This document shows positions 1 to 8,055 of a DNA stretch of 64,000 nt, piece by piece. The notes beneath the pieces were generated by a model, which was not told where the DNA came from, ran no database searches, and saw only the letters and a program-made list of their open reading frames with translations. Both the position numbers and the translations under genes were made by a program. Positions within the stretch are counted from its first letter, which is position 1. Each line of letters starts with the position of its first letter. The stretch comes from Ottowia oryzae (lineage in GTDB: Bacteria; Pseudomonadota; Gammaproteobacteria; Burkholderiales; Burkholderiaceae_C): positions 3,585,501 through 3,649,500 of the forward strand of contig NZ_CP027666.1 in NCBI RefSeq assembly GCF_003008535.1, written 5' to 3'.

Positions 1-620
1 GCCTCACGCAGGCGTTTGACGTGCACGTCCACCGTGCGCTCTTCGATGAAGACGTGGTCGCCCCAAACTTTGTCGAGCAACTGGCCGCGGCTGTGCACCC
101 GCTCAGAGTTCTGCATGAAGTAGTGCAGCAGCTTGAATTCGGTCGGCCCCATCTTCAGCGGCTGGCCGTCATAGGTCACGCGGTGCGTCGACGCGTCCAG
201 CACCAGCGCGCCGATGGCCACCACCCCGCCGGCCATTTCAGGCGAGCGGCGGCGCAACACCGCACGGATGCGGGCCAGCATTTCCTTGGTGGAAAACGGC
301 TTGGTGATGTAGTCGTCGGCCCCGGCGTCCAGCCCCGCGACGCGGTCGGATTCGTCGCCGCGCGCGGTCAGCATCAGGATGGGCACGGCCTTCGTGCGCG
401 GATCTTTGCGCCATTTCTTGGCCAGCGCCAGCCCGCTTTCGCCGGGCAGCATCCAGTCCAGCAAGATGACGTCCGGCAACTGATCGTCCAACTCGCGCTG
501 GGCGGTTTCGCTGTCCATGGCCCACGTGGGCTGAAAGCCGTTGTGGCGCAGGTTGACGGCGATCAGCTCTGCGATGGGCGGCTCATCCTCGACGATCAGC
601 ACCCTCGGCATCGTTCTCAT
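1..620 (-). CDS. phoB: Phosphate regulon response regulator PhoB (3' end outside window)
   Basis: DNA-binding response regulator of the PhoR/PhoB system, which activates the Pho regulon under phosphate limitation. The N-terminal receiver domain shows the acidic pair E11-D12, the phospho-acceptor D55 in VILLDWMLPG, and a conserved LTA and TKPF segment. The C-terminal winged-helix domain (from about residue 130) contains LLDKVWGDHVFIEERTVDVH, typical of OmpR/PhoB proteins. About 206 residues are present; the family has about 230, so the last ~25 lie outside the window. The ATG at 620 overlaps the phoU stop (ATGA), favouring this start over the ATG three codons later and implying translational coupling to phoU. 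Confidence 0.93.
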   Translation of the reverse strand, partial: MRTMPRVLIVEDEPPIAELIAVNLRHNGFQPTWAMDSETAQRELDDQLPDVILLDWMLPGESGLALAKKWRKDPRTKAVPILMLTARGDESDRVAGLDAGADDYITKPFSTKEMLARIRAVLRRRSPEMAGGVVAIGALVLDASTHRVTYDGQPLKMGPTEFKLLHYFMQNSERVHSRGQLLDKVWGDHVFIEERTVDVHVKRLRE

Positions 621-1324
621 CTCGACAGCATCTCCAGCTCTTCCATCGTGCCGTGCCGCACGTCGGCGCCCTTGACGATGTAGATGATGAACTCGGCGAT
701 GTTGGTCGCGTGGTCGCCAATGCGTTCGATCGCCTTGGCCAGCGTGAGCAGGTCCAGGCTGGCGGAGATGGTGCGCGGATCTTCCATCATGTAGGTGATG
801 AGTTTACGCACGAAGCCGTCAAACTCGCGGTCCAGTGCCGCATCGCCCTTGATGATGGCCACGGCGTCTTCGGCGCTCAGGCGCGCGAAGGCGTCCAGAG
901 CCCGGCGCAGCTGGTTGGCAGCCAAGTCGGCGGCAATGCGCAGCTCGCCCGAGGGCAGCAGCCGCGCCTTGCCGGATTCCACGATGCGCTTGACCATGCG
1001 GGCGATCTTGGCCGCCTCGTCGCCCACGCGCTCGAGGTTGGCGTTGGTCTTGGAGATGGCCAGCAGCAGCCGCAGGTCGATCGCCGTTGGCTGCCGGCGC
1101 GCGATGATGCTGGACAGCTCACGGTCGATCTCCAGCTCCAGCGCGTTCACGCGCTGCTCGGTCTGCTGAACCTGATCGGCCACTTCTTCGCTGAACTCGG
1201 ACAGCGCGTACATCGCCTGCCGAATCTGCATTTCCACCATGCCGCCCAGCTCAAGCACATGGGCGGACACCTGGTTGAGTTCGTTGTCGAACTGCGTTGA
1301 AAGGTGTTTGTCCTGCATTGTCAT
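617..1324 (-). CDS. phoU: Phosphate transport system regulatory protein PhoU
   Basis: Peripheral cytoplasmic protein that links the PstSCAB transporter to the PhoR kinase and keeps the Pho regulon off when phosphate is plentiful. The 235 residues match the usual length. Both halves are PhoU-type three-helix bundles, with recognisable segments such as RQPTAIDLRLLLAISKTNANLERVGDEA (only key parts quoted: E-R-x-G-D metal-cluster motif) and a second E-R-I-G-D-H motif near residue 205. It lies between pstB (6 bp gap) and phoB (4-bp overlap) in the order pstSCAB-phoU-phoB. Confidence 0.95.
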   Translation of the reverse strand: MTMQDKHLSTQFDNELNQVSAHVLELGGMVEMQIRQAMYALSEFSEEVADQVQQTEQRVNALELEIDRELSSIIARRQPTAIDLRLLLAISKTNANLERVGDEAAKIARMVKRIVESGKARLLPSGELRIAADLAANQLRRALDAFARLSAEDAVAIIKGDAALDREFDGFVRKLITYMMEDPRTISASLDLLTLAKAIERIGDHATNIAEFIIYIVKGADVRHGTMEELEMLSR

Positions 1325-1330
1325 GTCTCC

Positions 1331-2152
1331 TTAACCGAAACGACCCGTGATGTAGTCTTCGGTCTCTTTGCGTTTGGGCTTGAAGAACAGTTCCTCGGTG
1401 GCGCCGAATTCGATCAACTCGCCCAGGTACATGTAGGCGGTGTAGTCGGACACACGCGCAGCCTGCTGCATGTTGTGCGTCACGATGGCGATGGTGTACT
1501 CGCGCTTGAGCTCGTGCACCAGCTCTTCGACCTTGCCGGTGGAAATCGGATCGAGTGCCGATGTCGGCTCGTCCAGCAACAGGATGGAAGGCTTGACCGC
1601 CACGCTGCGCGCGATGCAAAGGCGTTGCTGCTGGCCGCCTGAGAGCGACAGGCCGCTTTGGCCCAGCTTGTCCTTCACCTCGGTCCACAGGGCGGCCTTG
1701 CTCAGGGCCCACTCCACACGCTCGTCCATTTCGGCGCGGCCTAGGTTCTCATACAGACGCACGCCAAAAGCAATGTTGTCGTAAATCGTCATCGGAAACG
1801 GCGTCGGCTTCTGAAAAACCATGCCGATGCTGGCGCGAAGCAGGTTCACGTCTTCGTGCGGCTGCAGGATGTTGCGGCCTTCGAACACGATCTCGCCCTC
1901 GGCGCGCTGGCCGGGGTACAGGCTGTACATGCGGTTCAAGGTGCGCAGCAAGGTCGACTTGCCGCAGCCCGACGGGCCGATGAAGGCAGTGGCCTTGCGC
2001 TCTGGAATCGTCAGGTTGATCTTCTTGAGGCCCTGAAAGCCGTTGGCGTAGAAGAAGTCAAGGTTGCGGACGGCCAGCGCCACGCGTTCGTTGTCGATAC
2101 CGGTGACGTTGCCGCGCGGCTGCACCTGGGGGATGGGGGTAGCAATATTCAT
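1331..2152 (-). CDS. pstB: Phosphate ABC transporter ATP-binding protein PstB
   Basis: ATPase subunit of the high-affinity phosphate importer. The 273-residue protein has Walker A GPSGCGKS, Q-loop, signature LSLSGGQQQRL, Walker B ILLLDEPTSALDP and the H-loop THNMQQA. The PstB-specific N-terminus reads VRNLDFFYANGFQGLKKINL. I chose the ATG at 2152 (MNIATPIP). It has an AAGAG ribosome binding site 6-10 bases upstream, and the longer frame back to 2233 would overlap pstA. The distance to pstA is 40 bp. Confidence 0.95.
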   Translation of the reverse strand: MNIATPIPQVQPRGNVTGIDNERVALAVRNLDFFYANGFQGLKKINLTIPERKATAFIGPSGCGKSTLLRTLNRMYSLYPGQRAEGEIVFEGRNILQPHEDVNLLRASIGMVFQKPTPFPMTIYDNIAFGVRLYENLGRAEMDERVEWALSKAALWTEVKDKLGQSGLSLSGGQQQRLCIARSVAVKPSILLLDEPTSALDPISTGKVEELVHELKREYTIAIVTHNMQQAARVSDYTAYMYLGELIEFGATEELFFKPKRKETEDYITGRFG

Positions 2153-2192
2153 GGATGAACTCTTGTTGGGTGTCGGCGATGGCTCGGTCAAC

Positions 2193-3050
2193 TCAGTGGC
2201 CGGCCGTTCGTTCGCGGAAGAACACGCGGGCAACGACGTTGATGATCAGCACCGTGAGCGTGATCAACAGGGCGCCGCCCCAGGCCAGGCGGATCCAGTT
2301 GTCATAGGGGCTCATGGCGAACTGGAAAATCACCACCGGCAGGTTGGCCATTGGCTGGTCCATGTTGGTGCTGAAGAACTGGTTGTTCAGCGCCGTGAAC
2401 AGCAGCGGCGCGGTTTCACCGCTGACGCGTGCCACCGCCAGCAGCAGGCCGGTCATGACGCCGCTCTTGGCCGCACGGAGCGTGATCATCAGCGAGACCT
2501 TCCAGCGCGGCGCGCCCAGCGCAGCGGCGGCTTCGCGGAGGCTGCCGGGCACCAGGCGCAGCATATTCTCCGTCGTGCGCACAACCACCGGGATCGCGAT
2601 CAGCGACAGCGCCAGGCTGCCCGCAAAGCCCGAGAAGTGGCCCATGGGCGCCACCAGGATGGCGTAGACGAACAGGCCCAGAACGATCGACGGGGCTGAC
2701 AGCATGATGTCGGTCACGAAACGAGTGAACTCCGCGACCTTGCTGCCGTCGCCATATTCGGCCAGGTAGATGCCTGCCAGGATGCCGATCGGCGTGGACA
2801 CCAGCACCGTGAGGCCCAGCATCATCAGGCTGCCGACGATGGCGTTGCGCAGGCCACCCCCGTCCGAGCCCGGCGCGGGCGTGTCTTTCACGAACATGTT
2901 CATGTCCACGGCGCCCAGCCCTTTGCTGAGCAGCACGAACAGGATCCAGAGGAGTACCACCAAGCCCAAGACCATGGCGGTCATGGACAAGGTCAGGCCG
3001 ATGGCATTGGCCATCCGGCGTTTTTTGTAGAGCGCGTTATCGGCTTGCAT
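2193..3050 (-). CDS. pstA: Phosphate ABC transporter permease PstA
   Basis: Inner-membrane permease subunit pairing with PstC to form the phosphate channel. It has 285 residues and about six hydrophobic segments. The MetI-type core contains the EAA loop REAAAALGAPRWKVSLMITL (positions about 190-210), which contacts PstB. The N-terminus starts with a TM segment at about residues 18-40. It lies 40 bp from both pstC and pstB, so co-transcription is expected. Confidence 0.95.
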   Translation of the reverse strand: MQADNALYKKRRMANAIGLTLSMTAMVLGLVVLLWILFVLLSKGLGAVDMNMFVKDTPAPGSDGGGLRNAIVGSLMMLGLTVLVSTPIGILAGIYLAEYGDGSKVAEFTRFVTDIMLSAPSIVLGLFVYAILVAPMGHFSGFAGSLALSLIAIPVVVRTTENMLRLVPGSLREAAAALGAPRWKVSLMITLRAAKSGVMTGLLLAVARVSGETAPLLFTALNNQFFSTNMDQPMANLPVVIFQFAMSPYDNWIRLAWGGALLITLTVLIINVVARVFFRERTAGH

Positions 3051-3090
3051 GGAAGTCTGTTTGAAATCTTGGCAACGACCTGGCGAATGC

Positions 3091-4104
3091 TCAGGTGCCC
3101 TTGGCGCGCTCGGCGCGGATGATCATCAGCTTGGCCAGCGCCAGCACCACAAAGGTGATGACGAACAGCAGGAAGCCCAGGGCGAACAAGGCGTTCAGGT
3201 GCAGATCGGCAGCTTCGCCAAACTCGTTGGCCAGCGTCGACGCGATGGATGTACCGGGCGAGAACAGCGAACTGGGCATCCGGTTGGCGTTGCCGATCAC
3301 GAAGGTGACGGCCATGGTTTCACCCAGCGCGCGGCCTAGGCCCAGCATCACGCCGCCGATCACGCCCTTCTGGGTGTACGGCAACACCACCTTGCGCACG
3401 ACTTCCCAGGTGGTGCAGCCCAGGCCATAGGCCGACTCGCGCAGGATCGATGGGACGATCTCGAACACATCGCGCATCACGGCTGCGATGTAGGGCAGGA
3501 TCATGAACGCCAACACGATGCCGGCGGCCAGGATGCCCATGCCGTTGATGGCGCCGCCAAACAGCGAGCCGATCACGGGCATGCCGCCCAAAAGGGATTG
3601 CAGAGGCGTTTGCAGGTAGTCGGCGAAGATCGGCGCGAAGACGAACAGGCCGAACATGCCGTAGATGATGGACGGCACGGCCGCCAGCAATTCGATGGCG
3701 GTACCCAGCGGGCGGCGCAGCCATGCGGGGCAGTTTTCGGTCAGGAACAGCGCAATACCGAAGGCCAGGGGCACGGCGATCAGCAGGGCGATGCCGGCGC
3801 TCAGCACCGTGCCCACGATGGCGATCGCGGCGCCAAATTCTTCATTGACCACGTCCCACTCGACGCGCCAGATGAACTGCAGGCCGAACTTCTGGAAGAT
3901 CGGCCAGGCATTGATGAACAGCGAGACGATGATGCCCACCAGCGCGGCCAACACCAGCAGCGAAAAGAGCTGCGTGCCGCGATGGAACACCACGTCCTGA
4001 ATGCGTTGCCGGCGTGCGACACCCGCCCGGCTGGCGATAAGCGAGGCGTCTGCCTCAAGAGGTGGTTGATGCGCGTTGTTCAGCGTGGACATTCCCGCAC
4101 TCAT
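3091..4104 (-). CDS. pstC: Phosphate ABC transporter permease PstC
   Basis: Second permease subunit of the Pst importer. It has 337 residues with about six TM segments, a periplasmic loop containing FGLQFIWRVEWDVVNEEFGA, and an EAA loop RESAYGLGCTTWEVVRKVVL. It is more than 30% longer at the N-terminus than the minimal MetI fold, as is usual for PstC. An in-frame ATG four codons downstream (MSTLNN) is an equally possible start. It follows pstS after 97 bp that hold a strong hairpin. Confidence 0.94.
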   Translation of the reverse strand: MSAGMSTLNNAHQPPLEADASLIASRAGVARRQRIQDVVFHRGTQLFSLLVLAALVGIIVSLFINAWPIFQKFGLQFIWRVEWDVVNEEFGAAIAIVGTVLSAGIALLIAVPLAFGIALFLTENCPAWLRRPLGTAIELLAAVPSIIYGMFGLFVFAPIFADYLQTPLQSLLGGMPVIGSLFGGAINGMGILAAGIVLAFMILPYIAAVMRDVFEIVPSILRESAYGLGCTTWEVVRKVVLPYTQKGVIGGVMLGLGRALGETMAVTFVIGNANRMPSSLFSPGTSIASTLANEFGEAADLHLNALFALGFLLFVITFVVLALAKLMIIRAERAKGT

Positions 4105-4151
4105 GGTTTCCTCGATCAGATCGAATTATGTTGGCGTCGTCACTTGAAAGC

Positions 4152-4183
4152 CGCGCCCGCACGCCGCAGGGGCGTCGGGCGCG
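4152..4183 (-). promoter_or_regulatory. pstS-pstC intergenic stem-loop
   Basis: In the mRNA sense (minus strand) the arms CGCGCCCGACGCC and GGCGTGCGGGCGCG can form a 13-bp stem with one bulged base and a loop of about five bases. No long U-tract follows on the minus strand, so it looks more like an RNA-stabilising or attenuating hairpin than a full terminator. Such an element between pstS and pstC would let the binding protein be made in excess over the permease. The pairing is visible; the role is inference. Confidence 0.6.
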
Positions 4184-4201
4184 TTTGCTCCAAGGCGATG
4201 C

Positions 4202-5230
4202 TTACTTGTTCTTGATCTGTGACCAGACCTTGCTGCGGATTTCGTTCGTCAGGTTGTCAGGCAGGCCGACGTAGTCCAGATCGCTGGCCATGGTCTTGCC
4301 GTTCTTGAACGCCCAGTCGAAGAACTTCAGCACTTCGGCGGATTGCGCCTTGTCGGTCGGATCCTTGTACATCAGGATGAACGACGCGGTGGAGATGGGC
4401 CAGGAGTGGTCGCCCTTGGCGTTCACCATCGACACGCCCATACCGGGGGCGCTGAACCAGTCCACGCCGCTGGCGGCTGCGGCAAACGTCGCGTCATCGG
4501 GGCTCACGTACTTGCCGGCGGGGTTTTGCACCTGCATGTAGGTCAGCTTGTTTTTCTTGGCGTAGGCGTACTCGACATAGCCGATGGCGCCCTTGATGCG
4601 GCCCACGTTGGCGGCCACGCCTTCGTTACCTTTGCCACCAACGGAAGTCGCGGCAGGCCACTTCACGGCGTTGCCTTTACCCACTTTGTCGGCCCATTCC
4701 TTGCTGACGGTGGCCAGGTAGTCGGTCCAGTTGAAGGTGGTGCCCGAACCGTCAGCACGGTGCACGACAGTGATGGCCTGGTCCGGCAGGGTCTTGCCCG
4801 GATTGAGCGCAGCGAACTTGGGGTCGTTCCATTTGGAGATGGTGCCCATGAACATCTCGGCCAGCACGGGGCCGGTCACGCGCAGCTCGCCCTGCTTGAA
4901 GCCTTCCAGGTTCAGCACGGGGACGGTGCCGCCGATGATGGCAGGGAACTGCACCATGCCGTCCTTGTCCAGCTCTTCACCTTTGACGGGCGCGTCGCTG
5001 GCACCGAAGGCCACCGTCTTGGCGCGGATCTGGCGCACGCCACCGGAAGAACCGATGGATTGGTAGTTCAGGCCCACGCCGGTGGCGGCCTTGTAGGCTT
5101 CAGCCCACTTGGCGTAGATGGGGTAAGGGAAGCTGGCGCCAGCGCCAGTGATGTCGGCGGCGAAGGCGGTGGTGCTGACAACGGCGCCAAACGCCGTCAC
5201 GGCCAGCGCTTTCAGGAATGTACGTTTCAT
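4202..5230 (-). CDS. pstS: Periplasmic phosphate-binding protein PstS
   Basis: Substrate-binding subunit of the Pst importer, periplasmic. The 342 residues begin with a signal peptide (MKRTFLKALAVTAFGAVVST, cleavage after TAFA about residue 24). Mature-protein motifs include ITGAGASFPYPIYAKWAEAY, the phosphate-binding SIGSSGGVRQI and HRADGSGTTFNWTDYL. It is the first gene of the pst-pho operon and is preceded by a Pho box at 5275-5303. The length and order match the Pst type without a lipobox. Confidence 0.96.
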   Translation of the reverse strand: MKRTFLKALAVTAFGAVVSTTAFAADITGAGASFPYPIYAKWAEAYKAATGVGLNYQSIGSSGGVRQIRAKTVAFGASDAPVKGEELDKDGMVQFPAIIGGTVPVLNLEGFKQGELRVTGPVLAEMFMGTISKWNDPKFAALNPGKTLPDQAITVVHRADGSGTTFNWTDYLATVSKEWADKVGKGNAVKWPAATSVGGKGNEGVAANVGRIKGAIGYVEYAYAKKNKLTYMQVQNPAGKYVSPDDATFAAAASGVDWFSAPGMGVSMVNAKGDHSWPISTASFILMYKDPTDKAQSAEVLKFFDWAFKNGKTMASDLDYVGLPDNLTNEIRSKVWSQIKNK

Positions 5231-5274
5231 GAAATGAAAACCTCAGAGGTTGGGGATTCGACAGGCCCGACTGT

Positions 5275-5303
5275 ATGAACTCAATGTGACAGCCGTGTGA
5301 CCG
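5275..5303 (-). promoter_or_regulatory. Pho box (PhoB operator) upstream of pstS
   Basis: On the minus strand three 7-base units in direct orientation are spaced by exactly 4 bases: CGGTCAC, CTGTCAC and AGTTCAT, with spacers ACGG and ATTG. This 11-base periodicity is the architecture of PhoB sites (CTGTCAT-type repeats). It lies 45-73 bases upstream of the pstS start and about 120 bases upstream of the divergent ppx, so it could influence both. The third unit is the weakest. Confidence 0.75.
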
Positions 5304-5421
5304 TCATAGACGTTCGCCCCAGTTTCGTGGCGCCTCTGCCCCAGGCCATGGGCAGCCAGCGCGGAGTGCGCCACAATCAGCCCCCAAGGCACGCTAGTGG
5401 CCGCTTTTTTTTGACTGATTC

Positions 5422-6933
5422 ATGCATACAGGCAGCCGACTTGCCACCGTTGATCTCGGATCCAACAGCTTCCGCCTTGAAATCGCCCGCCTGGAGTTGG
5501 GGCAGATCCAGCGGATGGAGTACCACAAGGAAACCGTGCGCCAGGGCAACGGCCTGGACGCCGACCGCCGCCTGTCCCAAGAGGCGATGCAGCGCGGCTG
5601 GAACTGCCTGGCCCGCTTTGCCGAGCGGCTGGCGGGCTTCAAGGCGGACCAGGTTCGCGCTGTAGCCACCCAGACGCTGCGCGAGGCGCGCAACCGCGAG
5701 GAATTCCTGAGCGTGGCCCAGCAGGTGCTGGGTTTCCCGATCGACGTGATCTCGGGCCGCGAAGAAGCCCGCCTGATCTACCAGGGCGTGGCACACCTGC
5801 TGCCGCAGTCGGACGAGCGACGCCTGGTCATCGACATCGGCGGGCGCTCCACCGAGATGATCATCGGCCAGGGCTACACCGCCAAGGCGATGGAGTCGTA
5901 CCGCGTGGGCAGCGTGGCCTGGTCGATGCGCCACTTTCCGGATGGCGTGCTGTCCGCCAAGCATTTCGACCACGCCGAGATCGCCGCCAAGGCGGTGCTG
6001 GACGAGGCCCTGCACACCCACCACCGCAGCCTGTGGGATACGGCTTACGGTTCTTCCGGCACCGTGGGTGCGGTGGCGGGCACGCTGTTTCTGGCGGGCC
6101 AGGCGCCGGCCGAGGGCGTGATCACGCGCGAGGGGCTGGATTGGCTGCGTGATCGCCTCATCAAAACCCGCCGCGCCGACGCCATTCGCCTGGACGGCAT
6201 CAAGGAAGAGCGGCGCCCCGTCATCGCGGGCGGGCTGGCCGTGCTGCGCGGCATCTTCGACCTGCTGGGCATCGACAGCATGCAACACGCGCACGGCGCG
6301 CTGCGGCACGGCGCGCTGTTCGACATGCTAGACCGCGAGCAGCAAGAGACCGACGTGCGGTCCAGCTCGGTCGAGCGGCTGGCGGCCAAGTTCAACGCGG
6401 ACGCGCAGCAGGCCGAACGCGTGGCGCTGACGGCGCAGCACTTGCTCAAGCAACTGCTGCCGTCCCTCAAGCCGGCCAAGCTTGCTGTCCTCAAGCGCGA
6501 GCTGGCCTGGACGGCGCGCCTGCATGAGATTGGCGCGCGCATCGCCCACGCCGACTACCACAAGCACGGCGCCTACATCCTCGACAACGCCGACGTGCCC
6601 GGCTTTGCCATGCACGAGCTGCACAAACTCAGCCAGCTGGTGCTGGGCCACCGAGGCAAACTGCGCAAGCTGGAAGCGCGCTTTGACGACCGCCTGTTCA
6701 TGGCGCAACTGGCCGCGCTGCGACTGGCGGTGCTGCTGTGCCACGCCCGCCAGGCACCCGCCTACGAAGCGGTGAAAGTCACCACCGACGCCGAGCCGCA
6801 ACACGGTTTTACCGTCACCGTGCCGCCCGGCTGGGCCAAGGCCTGGCCGCAATCGGCGCATCTGTTGCGCGAAGAGGTGGTGGCCTGGCAACGCACGCCC
6901 TGGGGCTTGAAGGTGCACGGGCTGGACGACTGA
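5422..6933 (+). CDS. ppx: Exopolyphosphatase (Ppx/GppA family)
   Basis: Releases phosphate from the end of inorganic polyphosphate chains; cytoplasmic or membrane-associated. It has 503 residues. The N-terminal actin-like ATPase fold has the phosphate-1 motif TVDLGSNSFRLEIARL (9-24), the second motif VIDIGGRSTEMI (about 138-149) and YGSSGTVGAVAG (about 211). The C-terminal half is the HD-like helical domain (ARLHEIGARIAHADYHKHGAY). It is divergent from pstS across a Pho-box-containing spacer, which fits co-control with phosphate uptake. GppA activity cannot be excluded from sequence alone. Confidence 0.93.
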   Translation: MHTGSRLATVDLGSNSFRLEIARLELGQIQRMEYHKETVRQGNGLDADRRLSQEAMQRGWNCLARFAERLAGFKADQVRAVATQTLREARNREEFLSVAQQVLGFPIDVISGREEARLIYQGVAHLLPQSDERRLVIDIGGRSTEMIIGQGYTAKAMESYRVGSVAWSMRHFPDGVLSAKHFDHAEIAAKAVLDEALHTHHRSLWDTAYGSSGTVGAVAGTLFLAGQAPAEGVITREGLDWLRDRLIKTRRADAIRLDGIKEERRPVIAGGLAVLRGIFDLLGIDSMQHAHGALRHGALFDMLDREQQETDVRSSSVERLAAKFNADAQQAERVALTAQHLLKQLLPSLKPAKLAVLKRELAWTARLHEIGARIAHADYHKHGAYILDNADVPGFAMHELHKLSQLVLGHRGKLRKLEARFDDRLFMAQLAALRLAVLLCHARQAPAYEAVKVTTDAEPQHGFTVTVPPGWAKAWPQSAHLLREEVVAWQRTPWGLKVHGLDD

Positions 6934-6986
6934 CGCCGCGCGCTTACGCGGGGCCGCGCAGACGGCCGCGCCCATCGGCCACTTAA

Positions 6987-7044
6987 ACAAAAACAGCCTC
7001 CAGCGCCCGCCCCACCAGCGCCGGCAGCTATGCTTTTTGAAGCA
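6987..7044. repeat. Dispersed intergenic repeat (AGCTATC/GCGCTGG family), copy 1
   Basis: Copy of a short repeat seen more than 20 times in this window. Its recurring parts, read in one orientation, are a run of A/T, GATAGCTGCC, one or two GCGCTGG blocks separated by 5-12 variable bases, then a GGCTTGAA or TTTTGCTT tail. Here it is read on the minus strand: CAAAAAGCATAGCTGCC, GGCGCTGG, GCGCTGGAGG, then GTTTTTG. It lies between the convergent ppx and the phosphatase gene. The function is unknown; similar elements are known from Comamonadaceae intergenic regions. Confidence 0.6.
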
Positions 7045-7058
7045 AACCCTGCGCCAGC

Positions 7059-7805
7059 TTAGCTGACCAGGTAGAGCGCCTCAAGCCGCCGGCGCTCGGC
7101 TTCGCCTACCCGCAACTCGCGCTCCAGGTAGATCGGCATGCCGCCGTAGTCGGCGTCCACCGCGTCCAGCGCGGCGTTCAGGAAATCTTCCTGCACGCGC
7201 CACAGCACGTTCAGCACTTCCTTCGGCGCACGCGGGTCGGCCAGCACCGGCATGCGATAGAAGTCGTTGGTGAGCAGGTAGTCGCGCATCACCACGTCGC
7301 GCGGCACGCCCAGCGCCATCAGAATCAGCGCGGCCGCAAAGCCCGTGCGGTCCTTGCCCGCGGTGCAGTGAAAAACCAGGGGCGCGTCGCTTTCCAGAAG
7401 ATGCTCGAACAGCGTGGCGAAACGGCCTGCGTTGTCGTGCACGAAGGCACGGTAAGTCTGCTGCATCAAGGCCACCGCGTGCGCCGGCGTGATCTGCTCG
7501 CCAGCCTCGGCCAGTTCCTTCATGCGCTGCACCACGGTGGGCTCGATCGGCAGCGAATACTGCGCCACGCCCGCCACGTCGTAGGGCACGGCAGCGCGCT
7601 CTGTCGTGCCGCGGAAGTCGAACGCACGGCCCACGCCCAGCGCGCCCAGCGTGCGCGCGTCTTCGGGCGTCAGCGCGGCCAGGTGGTCCGAACGAAACAG
7701 CTTGCGCCAACGCACGGTGCGCCCGCCGCTGCCCTGGTAGCCGCCCAGGTCGCGGAAGTTGCTGGCGCCCGCCAGTGCAAGCGAGCGATCGGGGTGAAGC
7801 GGCAT
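7059..7805 (-). CDS. Tyrosine/dual-specificity-type protein phosphatase
   Basis: Predicted cysteine-based phosphatase of the Y_phosphatase3 group. The 248-residue protein begins NFRDLGGYQ near the N-terminus (the family hallmark) and has the P-loop HCTAGKDRTG (HCxxGxxR) at about residue 140, with a general acid region upstream. There is no signal peptide. The ATG at 7805 (MPLHPDRS) has GGAG 11 bases upstream and suits the family, although an open frame continues to 7928. The substrate is unknown; such enzymes act on phosphotyrosine or phosphoinositides. It is divergent from the AI-2E-like fusion gene. Confidence 0.8.
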   Translation of the reverse strand: MPLHPDRSLALAGASNFRDLGGYQGSGGRTVRWRKLFRSDHLAALTPEDARTLGALGVGRAFDFRGTTERAAVPYDVAGVAQYSLPIEPTVVQRMKELAEAGEQITPAHAVALMQQTYRAFVHDNAGRFATLFEHLLESDAPLVFHCTAGKDRTGFAAALILMALGVPRDVVMRDYLLTNDFYRMPVLADPRAPKEVLNVLWRVQEDFLNAALDAVDADYGGMPIYLERELRVGEAERRRLEALYLVS

Positions 7806-8055
7806 GGGGTTCAGTCTCCAGTTCTGGGCGCAGTGCAACGGCCCATTGTCGGCCATTCGATGACAGGAAGATGGCCGCCGGCCGGTTGGCAAGCTGGCCC
7901 CTGGATCGCCCTGAGCTTGCGCTTGCATCGCGCACTCGTCCTACAGGGCGACCGGCCGGCGATTCTGACAATCTGGGCGAGGTGGCGCGCGCCACCGCCG
8001 CCCGACGGCGCTGGGTTCCACGCCGTCTTTTTCCCGCCCCTGAACCCCTCGACAC

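Noticed and set aside
21..683. Long open frames on the strand opposite to phoB, phoU, pst and other genes
   Set aside because: High GC content produces long antisense frames. Their peptides are rich in Arg, His, Gln and Ala with no family features, and they lie exactly opposite convincing genes.
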